Assembly (NCBI RefSeq): GCF_949628265.1
Contig: NC_088790.1
Location: 6,762,545 to 6,826,544 of the forward strand
DNA from: Cloeon dipterum
Taxonomy: Eukaryota; Arthropoda; Insecta; Ephemeroptera; Baetidae
Length of the DNA: 64,000 nucleotides
Direction of reading: 5' to 3'
The notes beneath the pieces were generated by a model. The model was not told the origin of the DNA and did not search any database. It saw only the letters and a list, made by a program, of their open reading frames with translations. Each line of letters opens with the position of its first letter. Position 1 is the first letter of the stretch. Of this stretch, positions 14,601 to 26,494 are shown in pieces. Position numbers and translations under genes: made by a program.

Positions 14601-17600
14601 ATTAGCAGTCAACACTTGCCGGTATATCGTGATTAAGGTAGTTGAAAATAGAAACTTTCAGCGGTAAAGTTTCTCCTCTCTTGACAGAAAACGGCAATGA
14701 GAAGTCGATAAAGTAGGGTTTCGTGACCCTAATAGAAGTTTCAGCGGCAATCCCTAAGCCTTGGCTTTGCGAGACGCAGACGGTGTTCAGCACCCAGTCG
14801 GTAATTGTGTGCGGCGTCTGCAGCTTTATTTCCTTTGCACTACCGTTGCTATCAATTATAAATATGATTAGTATAAGCTTAACACAGTAACATCATGAGC
14901 CAAACTTTCTTACTTTATTTCCTCAAATTGCCACAGCCATGATTCTCGAAAATCGGTCCGCATCTCCACCAATTCAACGTTATCTTGTAGTTTTGTTGCG
15001 GAATTTGACTCTTTTGCAGATAATCTCAGTTTAATATGTCTTTTTATCAAAATATCAAATATGCACAAATATTCTCACGTACCTTCCTTGGATTGAAAAT
15101 CAGATGAAGTGTCCGTAATTTTTCTAGCTCTCAAGACATCATTTCTGGGCCGCGATCGTGCTCGCGATCGTTGTTTGATCGGCATACTATCCATGCGTGA
15201 GACTATTGAAAAGTAGCGATGATCATTAGGGCAAGAGTCACAATTTTCCTTGAAACCGCCGCTTTCGCAAGGTTTGATATTGCTATCTAAATTGCTCAAC
15301 ATTAGTGTTCCTCCATCCTAAAAGAAATTAATGTTTAATTTGCACGAGTGAGAAAATGTTACAGTTCTAAAATATTTTACCGCAAACGCTCTATGTGCAT
15401 TTCCAAATGGCTTTTTCGGCTGCCACCACATTGATCGTTTGATTCTAAACGCGGTAGACTCCTCCTCAGAATTTGAGCCTAGAGGACCTAGAGTTAAATT
15501 TATATTTTTTGCTCAGTTTTTTTCTACCATAAATTTGTATATTACTCTCAGAGTCAAGTTCGCACTTTTCCACATAATAATTGGCTTCCGCTGAGTGCTC
15601 CTTTGGTTTGGCACTAGCTATCATTATACGTTCAAATACTGCCTCAATGTCAAATTCGCGATTTTTTTCCAAGAACGTGACCGCCTTGTCAACTCCAGAC
15701 AAGGCGCATAGCGATGCTGTGCTAGTGGCCACTGAGAGCGTAACTTGTTGACCAGGCTCCGCAGTGCGCGCCGAAAATTTTGATTCCACCTTTTTTTCAA
15801 ATCGGATTAAAGTTTTTAAAAGAGAAAAATTGTATGAATACCTTGTTCAATAAGCAGCTGCTGATTTTTATCGTTTTGCTGGACGCGACAACTTCTCTTC
15901 CCAGCGTGCGATAAAATATAACGATTTTGATCTCTGGTGAATACCTTTCTCTCACTCGGAGCTTCAGATTCCATTTCCCGACGGATGATTTGTTTTGAAG
16001 GTGACTCTCAAAAAACACATTTTGCCAATGCCTAACCCTAAAGTTATGGTTTTTCTTCGCAATCACTGTACTTCCACGTTTCATAATATCCCCTTTGGAT
16101 TGAACCTACAGATTTGAAAAGATGTCACATATGTTTTTCCTTTTGGTAACTTTATACGCTATTAATTAATTGCTTACCAAGTAAAAGAGTTGTAACTTTT
16201 CTCCCAGCTCCTTTTCAGAGAACGTGTATAATATCTCCAAATCAAGCGTTTCATTGCAGATTGCGTCCGATTGACCATTTATCGTGATGTATGATTTTGA
16301 TGGAGAAAACCACGGAATAACCTTGTGATTTCCCATACTATTGCATTCCACGTTACTTTTCAGGCACTAAAATGTCGCAAAAAGTGCACATGCACCCGTA
16401 TTTAAGGCATCATCAAGCTACAAAATTTCATATCATCTTTTTACCTTCACATGAATGTACAATTCATCACTAAAGTTGGTTGTTACCACTGTGAAATGAA
16501 CGGTGCCACTTTGATCAGAGATAGCAGAGAGCGTTTCTGCTTCACGGAAATCCCTTCCGTTTTTAATTCCTATCGAAACTTCAACGTTCGCTGCTTCCAA
16601 CCCATCTTGGTACTTAATGTCAATCTGCAATTAGCGCACAAAAGTCACAATAACGTGGAATATTTCCTGTTTCAACAATATACCTGTCCATAATACGGTA
16701 AACCTGGGTAGAAGTATTTAGGTGCATTTGTAAAACTAAACTTCATGTTCTCTGTATGAAATCGAGATGTGTGACTTGTAATCTGTTTTTCTCCCGTGCC
16801 TCTCTCCTCAACAGTCGCGTTGACAACGATGCCGTTCAAATATTTATCTGAGTGCTTCGCAATAATTTTGCTACTAAGGGTAAAATCATTGCAACCATCC
16901 TCTTTTCTCAGCTTAAATTCGAAAATAATGTTTTAGCTGATTTAAAATTTTTTGTCATGTGCGCCTACTTCATAATTTATCAACTCGGTCATTTCGTTTG
17001 CAGTGTTGGTCTTTTTCGTCCACCAATACACCGGCTCCTCAAAAGTAAACGACACAGTGGCATTTCCTTGCACAGGTCCTCCAAAACTGTATCTATATGT
17101 TCATGAAATAAACAAAGAGTCATTTAATTTATTCGGCGCATGATTTTGTGTATTGCGTACTTCGCACAAACTTTCCAGGTGTAGCTTTTGTTTGCTTTCG
17201 ACAAAATGTAGCTTGGAGGAACTAAAGTCACCTCAAATTTCGGTAAAACGTACTCCTTGATCTGAAATTTTTTGGTTACAGCATCTGATGTATTGAGCGC
17301 TTGGACTTTGATCTTCCATGTGCCCTAGATAAAAAAAACATTTTATCAGTCATGGCGCCGGCAATTCTACATCCAACTCACTTTTTCAGGCTCTTTAGTA
17401 AGTTGCATTTCTAGCTGCGCAAATCCTTTGTTAATCTTCACGTTTTTCCATTGGGCAATTTTCACGTTACTTGGATTTTCTATCCACACTTTTCGTAACT
17501 GGAACACAGTTTGATTTAACGCAGTTTTAACAGCAAATTTCTTACTGGAGTGTCCGTAGGAAGGAGGTTTCTTTTTAAGTGCAGAACCCTAAATCGGACA

Positions 17601-18131
17601 AGCTCGCCAGGCTTGTAAAATGGCTTTTCGGTCTCAATAAACATCATTGTTTTTTCGTGGTAGAGTTGGACGTCGGAGGATTTGGTCTTGTTCTTTCCAT
17701 ACACAACTTCTAGTGTGGCGTGTTGCGTATCAATATCCTTGATCGGAAAATTCACCTCGTATTGCACAATATCTGTAAAATAATTTTTAAAATCGCACAT
17801 TCATGCTCCCCTGACGTTCCTGCTGTGTATATTAACCTGGATCGTATGGAACTGTTACCGAGCCCAATTCAGTGCCATTCGTTGGCAGCAATAGTCTGAT
17901 TTTAAAGGTGTCATTTTTGGGATTGTCGAAAATCAGCAAGTGAAATGTTTCATTTTTTTCCACAGCGAGTGCTTGCGGTGCGACAAACAGGAACAGGCTG
18001 GGATGTGCTAATTAATTATGTTATTTTGAAATTAGTGACATAGAAACGCACCTCTCGACAGGTTCCTGTCCACGTGAAACTGAGAGTGAAGACACGAAGC
18101 ACACAAAAAATAGCTTCAAGAAGTGGAACAT
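11654..18131 (-). CDS. Secreted thioester-containing protein (TEP / alpha-2-macroglobulin family)
   Basis: Secreted innate-immunity effector or protease trap of the C3/A2M/TEP superfamily, in roughly 20 small exons. The first coding exon (18052-18131) gives signal peptide [21 protein letters not shown]. Macroglobulin domains follow ([25 protein letters not shown]; FFxPGxPYxGQ-like [21 protein letters not shown]), then a variable bait-like segment at about 15,070-15,480. Next come an A2M-type block ([13 protein letters not shown], about 14,750), the thioester motif GCGEQ at 13950-13964 and the alpha-alpha barrel ([27 protein letters not shown]). The C-terminal receptor-binding-like domain (MLSGYEP, YYEKESF) ends at 11654. 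The catalytic His that gives ester chemistry in C3 and TEP1 is present ([14 protein letters not shown], codon 13617-13619); human A2M has Asn there. The bait segment contains RIKR and a second Arg-rich cluster. I infer a TEP with C3-like thioester chemistry. Exact length is not computed. Confidence 0.93.
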
Positions 18132-19544
18132 TTTTACAGAGAGAACACTGTTACTGCGTACTCAACAGCATCGTAAAATGTTGGTTGCTGCGCTTCAAAT
18201 GGTATACTGAAGATAAAATAAGTGACCAAGAGTCAATTTAAGGTCAAATTGATATGATGATGCTATGATCTTGAGCGCGAGTCCAGTGTCAAGCATCCCT
18301 CTCTTTCTCTCTTCTGCGTGCTGGCCGGGAAAATGTTTTATAGTAACTGATGCGTGCATGCAATAAGGAAAACCATCACGTTGTCTTCTTGGTATTTTTG
18401 ATTAGTGATATGAAATTGTTATTTTCTTTTGAAAAATAGGCACACGTGCACAGTGTTTTAAACTTTGAACCCTATCTATGGACTAAAAGAAAACATTTAT
18501 TAAGAAGCGTTTTTTCAATCTGCAAGTTATATTTTTCGTTCTTTATGGGATTGCGAACTTTTCTCTTGGTAAAATTACGAAATTATTACCACTATATAAA
18601 TTTACATATCCAGTAAACAATTAAAACCTATTACGATAACAAAGTGGTTTCCATTGTAGCTGCGTTAGAATTTTTTATAATTATCATGAGACTAAAACAT
18701 TATTACTATGATATATCAATATTTAATTTAATTATGGAAATTCGATTGTGAGAATTTAAAAAAATTGTATGCACTCTCTGGCTTAAAAAATAGAATATAT
18801 GATGAGTCATGAAATGTTCTAGAGGCTTCAGTGTTTAGGCCGTTTGTTGTGATCTTCAAGAGATTTTATTTGAGTTAAATTTTTTAATCATTAGCAACAG
18901 TGGTTGCAATTAGATTCTAATTTTATTATTGAAAATCATTTCAACTACATAATTATAGACAAAATGAAAAATACAAAAAAGCTTCGTTCATTTAAAAAAT
19001 TGATACTCTGACTTCATCCCGAAGAATTGAGCAGAAAATGTTCGCGTTGAAGGTCAGCATGGGCCAACTAACGACGAATAAAAATCATCAAAAGCAGTTA
19101 TTATTATTTTATTAATCTTGATTTATTTTTTAATAGATTTCTACAACCGCATTCTTTATACTGATCAGCTTTGGCTCTGCTTGAAGCTTGAATTTCCTGA
19201 ATACCCTCTTCCTTGCCGCCAAGCTGTAGAGGTGGGCGGCTATGGCAGCAGTCAGTTGTTTTGATTTTGTTTGAAAATGGGGAATGGGTGAAACAATTTT
19301 TATCACCAAAGTAATTTGTGAATTATCGGAGATTGACTAATATTGGAGATGCAGACATAATTAATTTTATTTTTAATTATATCTATTCTGAATAAGAGCT
19401 ACATGAAGGGAAAACATTAAAATTACAGAACAAAGATATATTTATGAAAATATCGAAAATATCAACAACGATTTAAACTTTCGTAAACATCGTCAGCGAG
19501 GCAGTATCGATAAAAATTTCACAAAGTTAATTCCTTCACGCAAT
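18132..19544. other. Head-to-head intergenic region, TEP / eIF4B
   Basis: About 1.4 kb of strongly AT-rich DNA between the TEP start (minus) and the eIF4B start (plus). It must carry both promoters. An immune-inducible promoter would be expected on the TEP side, but I saw no clear kappa-B-like site by eye. No open frame of note. Confidence 0.5.
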
Positions 19545-22500
19545 ATGGCGTCTGGTAAGTACTAGCCGTGTTTGACACGTGATACATTTTCGCAAATCGT
19601 GCTGCGTGCAGCGCGATTTTTGCATGCTAGTATGGCAGGTAATTTGCAACCTGCTCAGAAAAGTAGGTTAAATGTACAGGTACGGCGTCCGAGGCTGAGC
19701 TGGCTTGGATCGGACAGCCACCTGTGAGCGCGCTCAATCAGCGGCCCCATGCCTTCGACCACATGTGTCGGCTTTCAGACTTCGGCCGACTATGCTGGCG
19801 GCATTTCACTCAACCAATCATTTCGGCTTGCAGGTAAAAAGCAGAAAAAACCCAAGGGGAAAACCATCAACCTCAATGACTTCCTCGCACCGGACGGTCA
19901 GGCGGCGCCTGGGCAAACTGTCATCATGACTCCCAGGAAAATAACCTCATGGGCGGATGAGGTTGAAGATGAAAACGACTGTAAGTAACTAAGCATACAC
20001 TAATATTCTCTCGGCTTCATCCTCTATTCCATTCTTAAATATTTAATCCATAATTGGTGTTTAAAGTATCATTCCGTAGCAAACGCTCTCATCTCACGGC
20101 TTTTCTTTAAGTTGTCAATCACAACCGTACATAAATATGTAATGCTGTTTTTGATGTTGAATTACCTACCATTACAAATTGAAATGTTGTTTAATCTCTT
20201 ATATATCTAGTCAACAAACCAAAACAAGAAAACACATTTACAGTTATATCCTGCGAAACTAAAGATTTAGAAAATTTTGTTAAAATGCTGCAAACTTGTT
20301 TTCCTAACGCATTTGCTCAAATGGAATTTCAGCCTACGAGAGTCCAAAACAAAGACTTGTTCTGCCCACTGCGCCTCGAGCAGCTCGTGGAGCCGAGGTC
20401 GATGAAGACCGTATTCCGAAAGACGGGCCCTTCATCGCGTATGTGTCCAATCTGCCCTACGATGCAGACGAAGAAGATATTTTGACGCTCTTCAAGGATA
20501 TGAAGGTTTGTGCGGAAGACTGACTTTGTAACAATTCTTAACTCCTTCTGGACAGGTTGCTGACATCAAGCTGCCTAAGGATGACCGGACCGACAGCGGA
20601 AAGCTGAAAGGCTATGGATACGTCGAATTCGAAGAAAGGTCTGATTTGAAAGCAGCCCTTTGTATAGCAGATACAGTAAGCTAAATTCCTGATAACCGTA
20701 CAAGTAAAATATTAACAAATTATGTCTCAGAACATCAAAAATAGAAGAATCCGCATTGATGTATCTGAAAACGACGGACGCAGGGGAGGAATGGGTGGTC
20801 GTGGCAGAGACTTTGGAGACCGTCCAATGACTGACTGGCGGTCTGGCCCACGAGAGGAGGGCTCAAACCGAGACAGAGAATATGGAGGCGACAGAGATGG
20901 TATGATGAAACGTTTAAGTCCTCCTTTAACATTAAATTGCTTACCAATAGCGTTACAATTTTACCATGCACTTGTTCCAAGCACAATATAATTCAATGCC
21001 TAGTTTATCTATTTGTTAACTAGGATCTTATGTGCTAAAAGCAACAAGCTTCTTCAGACACCAGATTCTTTCTTGAAAAGGGTCTGGTCAAACTGAAAGC
21101 TACATTGCCAAATTTTACTTTGATGTGTTTGATTGCAGCATTTGTCATGTCCTTTAACAAGAGTTAATTTACAAATTTCAGGTGGATTTGGCAGGAGAGG
21201 TGGTGACAGAGACTTCGGTCGAACAGACAAGATGGCGGGACCGTGGGAAAGGGACCGTGGTGGTCCAGGCCCTGAGCGTTCTTATGACAGAGGCGGATTT
21301 GGAGGTGACCGTGGTGGTGACCGCGGTGGCGACCGCGGTGGCGACCGTGGTGGTGACCGTGGAGGCGACCGCGGTGGTGATCGCTATGGTGACAGGGGAG
21401 GCGACCGCTATGGTGATCGAGGAGGTGATCGCTATGGGGACCGCGGTGGCAGTCGTGGAGGATTTGACAGAGGATTCGACAGAGAGAGGGCTGGTGGTTT
21501 TGATCGGGACCGTGGCAATCGCAGGGACTTTGGAAACGACCGCTATGAAGGCAGGGACAGAGCCGGTGGATTCGGAGAGAGGCGATTTGAAGAGCGCCGA
21601 GAAGACAGAGGTGAATTTATCAATATTTAAGCAAAGAAATTATTTTCACAACGTTGAATTTCAGAGTCTGAAGGCCCGCGTGAAAGACCAAAACTCAATC
21701 TGGCCCCCAGGACAAAGCCGCTGCCAGAAGCTGGCCAATCTGAGGAGGAAACAGCCGTACCAGCTCCAGCGCCAGTTGCTCCCACGGGAGCTTCAAGTTC
21801 TATTTTTGGAGGAGCTAAACCTGTTGACACGTTGGCTCGAGAACTCGAAATTGAAGAACGCATTGCCAGGGACAGAGCTGCTAAGTAAGTGAAATCACAT
21901 GATTTATTTGCATATCCTCTTAATATTTCATTTACAACATTAAATCACTGTCTGAACGTAACTATTCTAACAAACATTGATAATTATTATTTTCTTAAAT
22001 AATATGCACTCTATATGTCCCCTGGGCTACTTTGTAAGTGGGTGGCTAGGACTAAACGTGTGCTAGAGTATTACCTATTCAGACCTTAAACTTTTGATAA
22101 TTCATCAGTGAGTGTCTGAAAAGGGACATTTTCATTAACTTTTTATTATCTTGTTGTGATCAAAGATTAGGAAACTAATCACTTGTTTTTCATTAGGGCT
22201 GAGGCTGAAGCTGAAAAAGAGAAAGAGGCGCCTCTAACCAAAGAGAGCGCGCCGGCTAAACCTTCATGGCGGTCTGAGAGGGCTACTGTAAGTTGATTAA
22301 CAAATTGTCATTCCCATACATAGTATAATTATTTCTCTTTAGGACGATAAAAGGAACGATGACCGACCAAGGCGAGTGGATGACCGGCCTAGAACTGAGG
22401 CAGATGGAAAGTACCAGCCCCCGAGATCAGGCCCCCGACCAGGCGAAGAAAGGAAAGTAGACGGTCCTCGCAGAAAGGAAGAACGCTATGATGATCGTAA

Positions 22501-22887
22501 GGACGATCGTCGTGAAGAAAGACCCAGCCGCAGACTTGATGATCGCCAGAGCGATGATCGATCGAAATCGGCCGACAAGTATGTTGAAAATAAAATGTGC
22601 ATGTCCTCTTCTATTAAATATCTTAACTTTGATTACAGGAATGTTAAGCGCGATCCTAAGCAGCCTGAGGAGCCGCGAATGCCCAAATTTCAAGAACAAA
22701 AAACCCCTGTAAGTTATGTTTTGTAGCATTTTTACATTACACCTCTCCCCTTCAAATTTTTTACTTGATTTAACAAATTCAATCGTTGAAGCTGTATTCT
22801 AAAGTGTGAATTTTTTATCTGTTGCAGGACTATAGCGAACGTAATATTTTTGCTGCACTGCCTGATGAAGACATTGAGTGCGAGTAG
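19545..22887 (+). CDS. eIF4B: Eukaryotic translation initiation factor 4B
   Basis: RNA-binding cofactor that stimulates the eIF4A helicase during mRNA scanning. Eleven exons: 19545-19554, 19834-19980, 20333-20505, 20556-20675, 20731-20899, 21182-21610, 21665-21884, 22197-22287, 22343-22578, 22639-22708 and 22828-22887, giving 574 aa (human 611). The N terminus MASGKKQKKPKGKTINLNDF matches the family. A single RRM follows, with RNP2 AYVSNLPYD and RNP1 KGYGYVEFEE. Then come a long Arg/Gly/Asp-rich DRYG-like region (exons 5-6), the diagnostic RPKLNLAPR and SSSIFGGAKPVDTLARE blocks, a charged C-terminal region and an acidic end. Phases are consistent at every junction. The first exon is only 10 coding nt; an alternative upstream start is listed separately. 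Confidence 0.96.
19749..19833 (+). other. Possible alternative first coding segment of eIF4B
   Basis: An ATG at 19749 (MPSTTCVGFQTSADYAGG) opens a frame that runs without a stop through the acceptor at 19833 into exon 2 in the eIF4B frame (…RLA-GKKQKK). A transcript starting here and retaining this stretch would make an eIF4B with 28 different N-terminal residues in place of MAS. The flank is GC-rich compared with the surrounding intron. It could equally be chance within intron 1. Confidence 0.3.
21301..21450 (+). repeat. In-frame RGGD / DRYG coding minisatellite in eIF4B
   Basis: About twelve tandem copies of a 12-nt unit encoding Gly-Gly-Asp-Arg or Gly-Asp-Arg-Tyr variants, inside exon 6. 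It corresponds to the DRYG self-association region of vertebrate eIF4B. Synonymous drift between units (cgt/cgc, ggt/ggc, gac/gat) shows purifying selection on the peptide pattern or recurrent unit exchange. Confidence 0.9.
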
Positions 22888-23311
22888 AGTTGTGCTGAAT
22901 TTTGTGTCACGTCTTTCATTACAGCGCTGATTCTTATTTCTGCTCAACGGATTTATCACTGTTTTATAATTTTGTTTATTGCAAATCAAACCTAGAAGCC
23001 AAATCGGATGTTTTTTTGTAGGTCGATTATCAAAACCAACCAGTTCAAAATGCGGCAAGAATGTGCACCCACAGGACAGTTATTCAGGCTTCATTCTGTA
23101 CACGGTGAAGTGAGTGATGGTTGGGGGACAGTTAATTCAGTGACACAAGTGTCAGCAGCGCTTGCTGACTTTCTTGTTCTATTCCAACCTAGGAAAGCAA
23201 TTTTGTTGATCATCTTTACTTCTGTACAGTTCGAGTGTTACTTCAAATTTTCCATTTGTAAGGTTAAAACAGCATTAGCCATAAAAACACAGAAAACTAC
23301 GATTTGAGTGT

Positions 23312-23317
23312 TTTATT
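23312..23317 (-). terminator. AATAAA poly(A) signal of ZCRB1
   Basis: Minus-strand AATAAA 61 nt past the ZCRB1 stop. It is also the first canonical hexamer downstream of the CDIN1 stop codon. Confidence 0.55.
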
Positions 23318-23377
23318 TTGCATCCTTTTGGTCATTTTAATATGTTGGGATAGTCCTTAAAACAGAGAATTGAGTAA

Positions 23378-23893
23378 TTAGACAGAACTATTCACGCTCT
23401 TTCCTTCTAAATAAAAATTATCCTCTTGGTCAAAGAATTCCTTGCTCTCTTCATCCGTTGCTAATTCATCACCAAGTTTCTTTTTCTTCTTTGCTTTCTT
23501 CTTGGGCGGTTCCCTAATTCCTAGGGAGTTTTTTGGACATTCGTAGCTTAAGTGGCCCTCTTCCTTGCACTCAAAACACGTCTTTTTGTCTGTGTACAAC
23601 TTTCTCTTGATAAAGTCTTTTGTTCTTCCATTATCACGAGCGATACTGCACTTAACCGTTCGTCCCAGAAGTTGACGGCCATTTTCTTCTTTGACGCAAG
23701 TCTCAGCATCCTCTTTCTTGACAAATAACAAAAATGCTACGCCTTTACTTCGATGCTCAGAGTCTCTGACGACGGTCACTTTGGCAATTTTTCCATGCTT
23801 CTCAAAAATCTTGTGGATGTCGTTGTTAGTTAAGGAAAAGGGTAAATTTGAAAGGTACACAGTACTTTTTGATGGAGCAAGTCCTCCACTCAT
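23378..23893 (-). CDS. ZCRB1: ZCRB1, U11/U12 snRNP 31 kDa protein
   Basis: Component of the minor (U12-type) spliceosome di-snRNP. Single coding exon, 171 aa (human 217; the shortfall is at the acidic C terminus). The start [13 protein letters not shown] is identical to the human N terminus. One RRM (RNP2 VYLSNL, RNP1 SKGVAFLLF) is followed by a CCHC knuckle, [14 protein letters not shown], then [13 protein letters not shown] and a lysine-rich tail. The start codon sits directly after a good acceptor (TTTTGTTTCAG), so a 5' UTR intron is likely. Alternatively, an in-frame ATG at 23914 adds seven residues without splicing. It lies 96 nt downstream of CDIN1 on the same strand and converges with eIF4B. 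Confidence 0.95.
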   Translation of the reverse strand: MSGGLAPSKSTVYLSNLPFSLTNNDIHKIFEKHGKIAKVTVVRDSEHRSKGVAFLLFVKKEDAETCVKEENGRQLLGRTVKCSIARDNGRTKDFIKRKLYTDKKTCFECKEEGHLSYECPKNSLGIREPPKKKAKKKKKLGDELATDEESKEFFDQEDNFYLEGKSVNSSV

Positions 23894-23989
23894 CTGAAAC
23901 AAAATAAGAGGCATTGAGTTTAAATAAGGTTTTTAGTATAGAGTAGGCAGTTGATATTGATGCAATTTTGTATAATATGATTGTACCAT

Positions 23990-24891
23990 CTATGGTCTTT
24001 TAAGAGGGTCCATCATCACAATGTTGGGAGGCAGACAGTTGGCAACCATAAGATGCTTTTCGTGCATTGACTTGATCGTGTCAACGTAGTCATACCAGTA
24101 GATGACCAACCCTGGTCCGAATCGGTTCCAATAAGCTGACAGCTGCTTTTTCACAAATCTGTCGTGCCATTCTTCACTTCCAAACAAAGCCTTGCTCTCT
24201 ATCCAGTGGATAACAAAACCATCTACTGCTACCGGGACCTAACAAGAAAATAATTGATGAGTCTCCAGTTGTTGTTTTCTTGTTGGTGCTGACTGAGTAC
24301 CTCTAGTTTGATATCAGGTGTTTTGTCTAATCCCAATTCTCTCAGTCGGTCTTCTGCTAAAAAGGGGATTTGTTTTTCCATGAGCTGAAGACCAAGCGTG
24401 TGCTCGTACTGCTGCCCTAAAGAGCGGCTGATAGAATCAGACAGCGGTCCATAGTGATCATCGCTCAACACACAGAGGTGTACGTCCTGAGCAAGAATAC
24501 GGTCATCGATCAAACTGGTGTCCCTCAACATCTTATTGGTGGCACATTTGGTCAAAGTTCCTTCCGAGCTGTCACACGCCATCGCATCAAGGATCACTTT
24601 AGCCAAAAGAGCTGGTGAGAAATGAAGATCGGCAGCCATGGTCAGCAGAGTTGACTTCCCAACGGAGCGCTCTTCCATGTACTTTTTCAAGTATTCAGCC
24701 CCTTTTGCTTTGTGCCGACCGTGCGTAAACTTCATATTTCTGCAAACTTCTTGAGAATAGATGCTGCGGAGGGACTGTTCTGAGGTGTTTGGGAAAGAGT
24801 TCTTCAAAAAAACAATCATGGTGTGACAGCATGTTGATCCCTTTTGCGAGTTGATGGCACGAACTATTTGGTCAAATTCCTCTTTCTTCAT
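23990..24891 (-). CDS. CDIN1: CDIN1 (C15orf41-type) PD-(D/E)XK nuclease
   Basis: Homologue of CDAN1-interacting nuclease 1, the partner of codanin-1; human mutations cause congenital dyserythropoietic anaemia type I. Two exons, 24301-24891 and 23990-24238, giving 279 aa (human 281). Start MKKEEFDQIVRAI aligns with the human start; the frame upstream has only a GTG. Conserved blocks: FTHGRHK, NKMLRDTSLIDD, HYGPLSDSI, then the PD-(D/E)XK core with LDKTPDIKLEVPVAVDG and IHWIESKALFG (Asp and Glu-x-Lys ligands visible), and SAYWNRFGPGLVIYW. The nuclease active site therefore looks intact. No canonical AATAAA/ATTAAA lies between its stop codon and the ZCRB1 start. Confidence 0.94.
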
Positions 24892-26494
24892 TTTACTCGC
24901 CAATGAAAGCCGCACTGTCTGCCTCACATGGAACTGTCTCGTCTACGTAAAAGGAAAAACGTGGAGTATGCAAAAAATAAATTCCGAACGACGCAATTGA
25001 AATGAGCTGGGATCTTTAAATAATGTCTGGTGACTTCACTTCAGCTGCTATGAATGAAATTCATTTTGTTAACGTACCTTTTTACCTTTTTGCTCAGTCT
25101 TCCACTGCCTGAAGCCTTTGAAATATGATTTCTTTTTTAATTGCAAGGGTTCTCGGGGTCACATAATATATAATATTTTCTTCTTGTTCAAATGATTTTG
25201 ATTTATGTAGATACTTCTGCAACATATCACAGATTGTCATTGTAACCGCTTTATTTGTTTGCACTAAACAGAGTTACATACCTTAAGACGGCTACTTCTG
25301 ATTTAATCCAGGGAACAAGAAACCAACTTTGAGTTCTTGAGTCAGCTATTATGTTTTGGGTGACTCTCTGCCTCTCTGACCAGTCTGGCCTACCCTGGGC
25401 CTACCGTACACGCCCACAGCTAGATGACGCTTCAATGCAACATAATTGTAGGCGCGAAACTTTAAAACTTCAGCTTGCTTGGAAATAATGGAAATGGTAA
25501 TTAACAAAAATTACATTTTTTAGATTAGGATAGCACATAATAAATCACCAAAAAATATGAAATACGTTCAGCAACCCATCCTTGGTCAAAACCGCGCTGA
25601 GTGTACAGCTACGTCATAAATTTATATTATTTTATTTTCATTAATTAAATTTACGTGAAGTTTTTATATTATCTCGATAAATTTTTTAAATCATATTTTT
25701 TTTAACTGTTTCCATGAAAATGATTATGTTTGAAGATTGATGAAAATTGATTAGGGAAAATTAAATGTAAAAGAAGTTTTGTATTTTACATGTTAATTAT
25801 GTTTACTATGGGCCACAGGAGATATTTTTAACTCATTTTTTATATCAAGTAAAAAGCTGCTCCTCTCTGAATTTTAATCAGTGTCTTGGAATTAAATGTA
25901 CAGCTAGAATATAATTAACTCAACTAATAAAGCAAACATATACATTTTAAAGCGATTTTCACTTTATTTTTTATAGAGGAATTGGGTCCAAAATGCTCTA
26001 CAAAGTAGGTAGATTTTCCCTCAAAACAAAATGCACAACACCATTGCACCTGATTGTTGTTTGTACTGTTCACATAGTACATTGATTAAATCAACAATTA
26101 TTTCTTTGTTTTTTGCTGCAACCAGCATACATTTCTAATCTACCATTAAAATGGAATATATCGGCTCTTTGACCACCCAATATAGATTTTCTGTAAATAT
26201 CTGCTCTGCTTAGGTTTAGATGGCGCATTGTATGACACACGGTTTGATTGATTGATCAACTGACTAAAATTAAAAAGTTCAAAAGATGCGATTAAAACCT
26301 GCCATTTTGAAATCCGTTAAAAATCAGTCCCAATCAATTGTACGCCTTTGAAGCACAACTATAATACTTTTTAAGTAAATTTTAAATTTACACACCAGTC
26401 TAGTAGAAATTAGGTGGTTGTCAAAATGGCACAATGACTGAATTAAAAAATATTAAACAAAAAAGTAAATTTTATGATTTCAAAAAAGTTCTTC
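24892..26494. other. Intergenic region, CDIN1 promoter and NNT 3' flank
   Basis: 1.6 kb of AT-rich DNA. It includes the upstream region of CDIN1 and the 3' UTR of NNT (a minus-strand AATAAA lies near 25,960). I see no coding frame, RNA gene or repeat. Confidence 0.5.

Noticed and set aside
21182-21892. 236-codon plus-strand frame rich in Val/Thr/Ala
   Set aside because: Frame-shifted reading of the eIF4B RGG repeat; the frame used by the gene is fixed by flanking exons.
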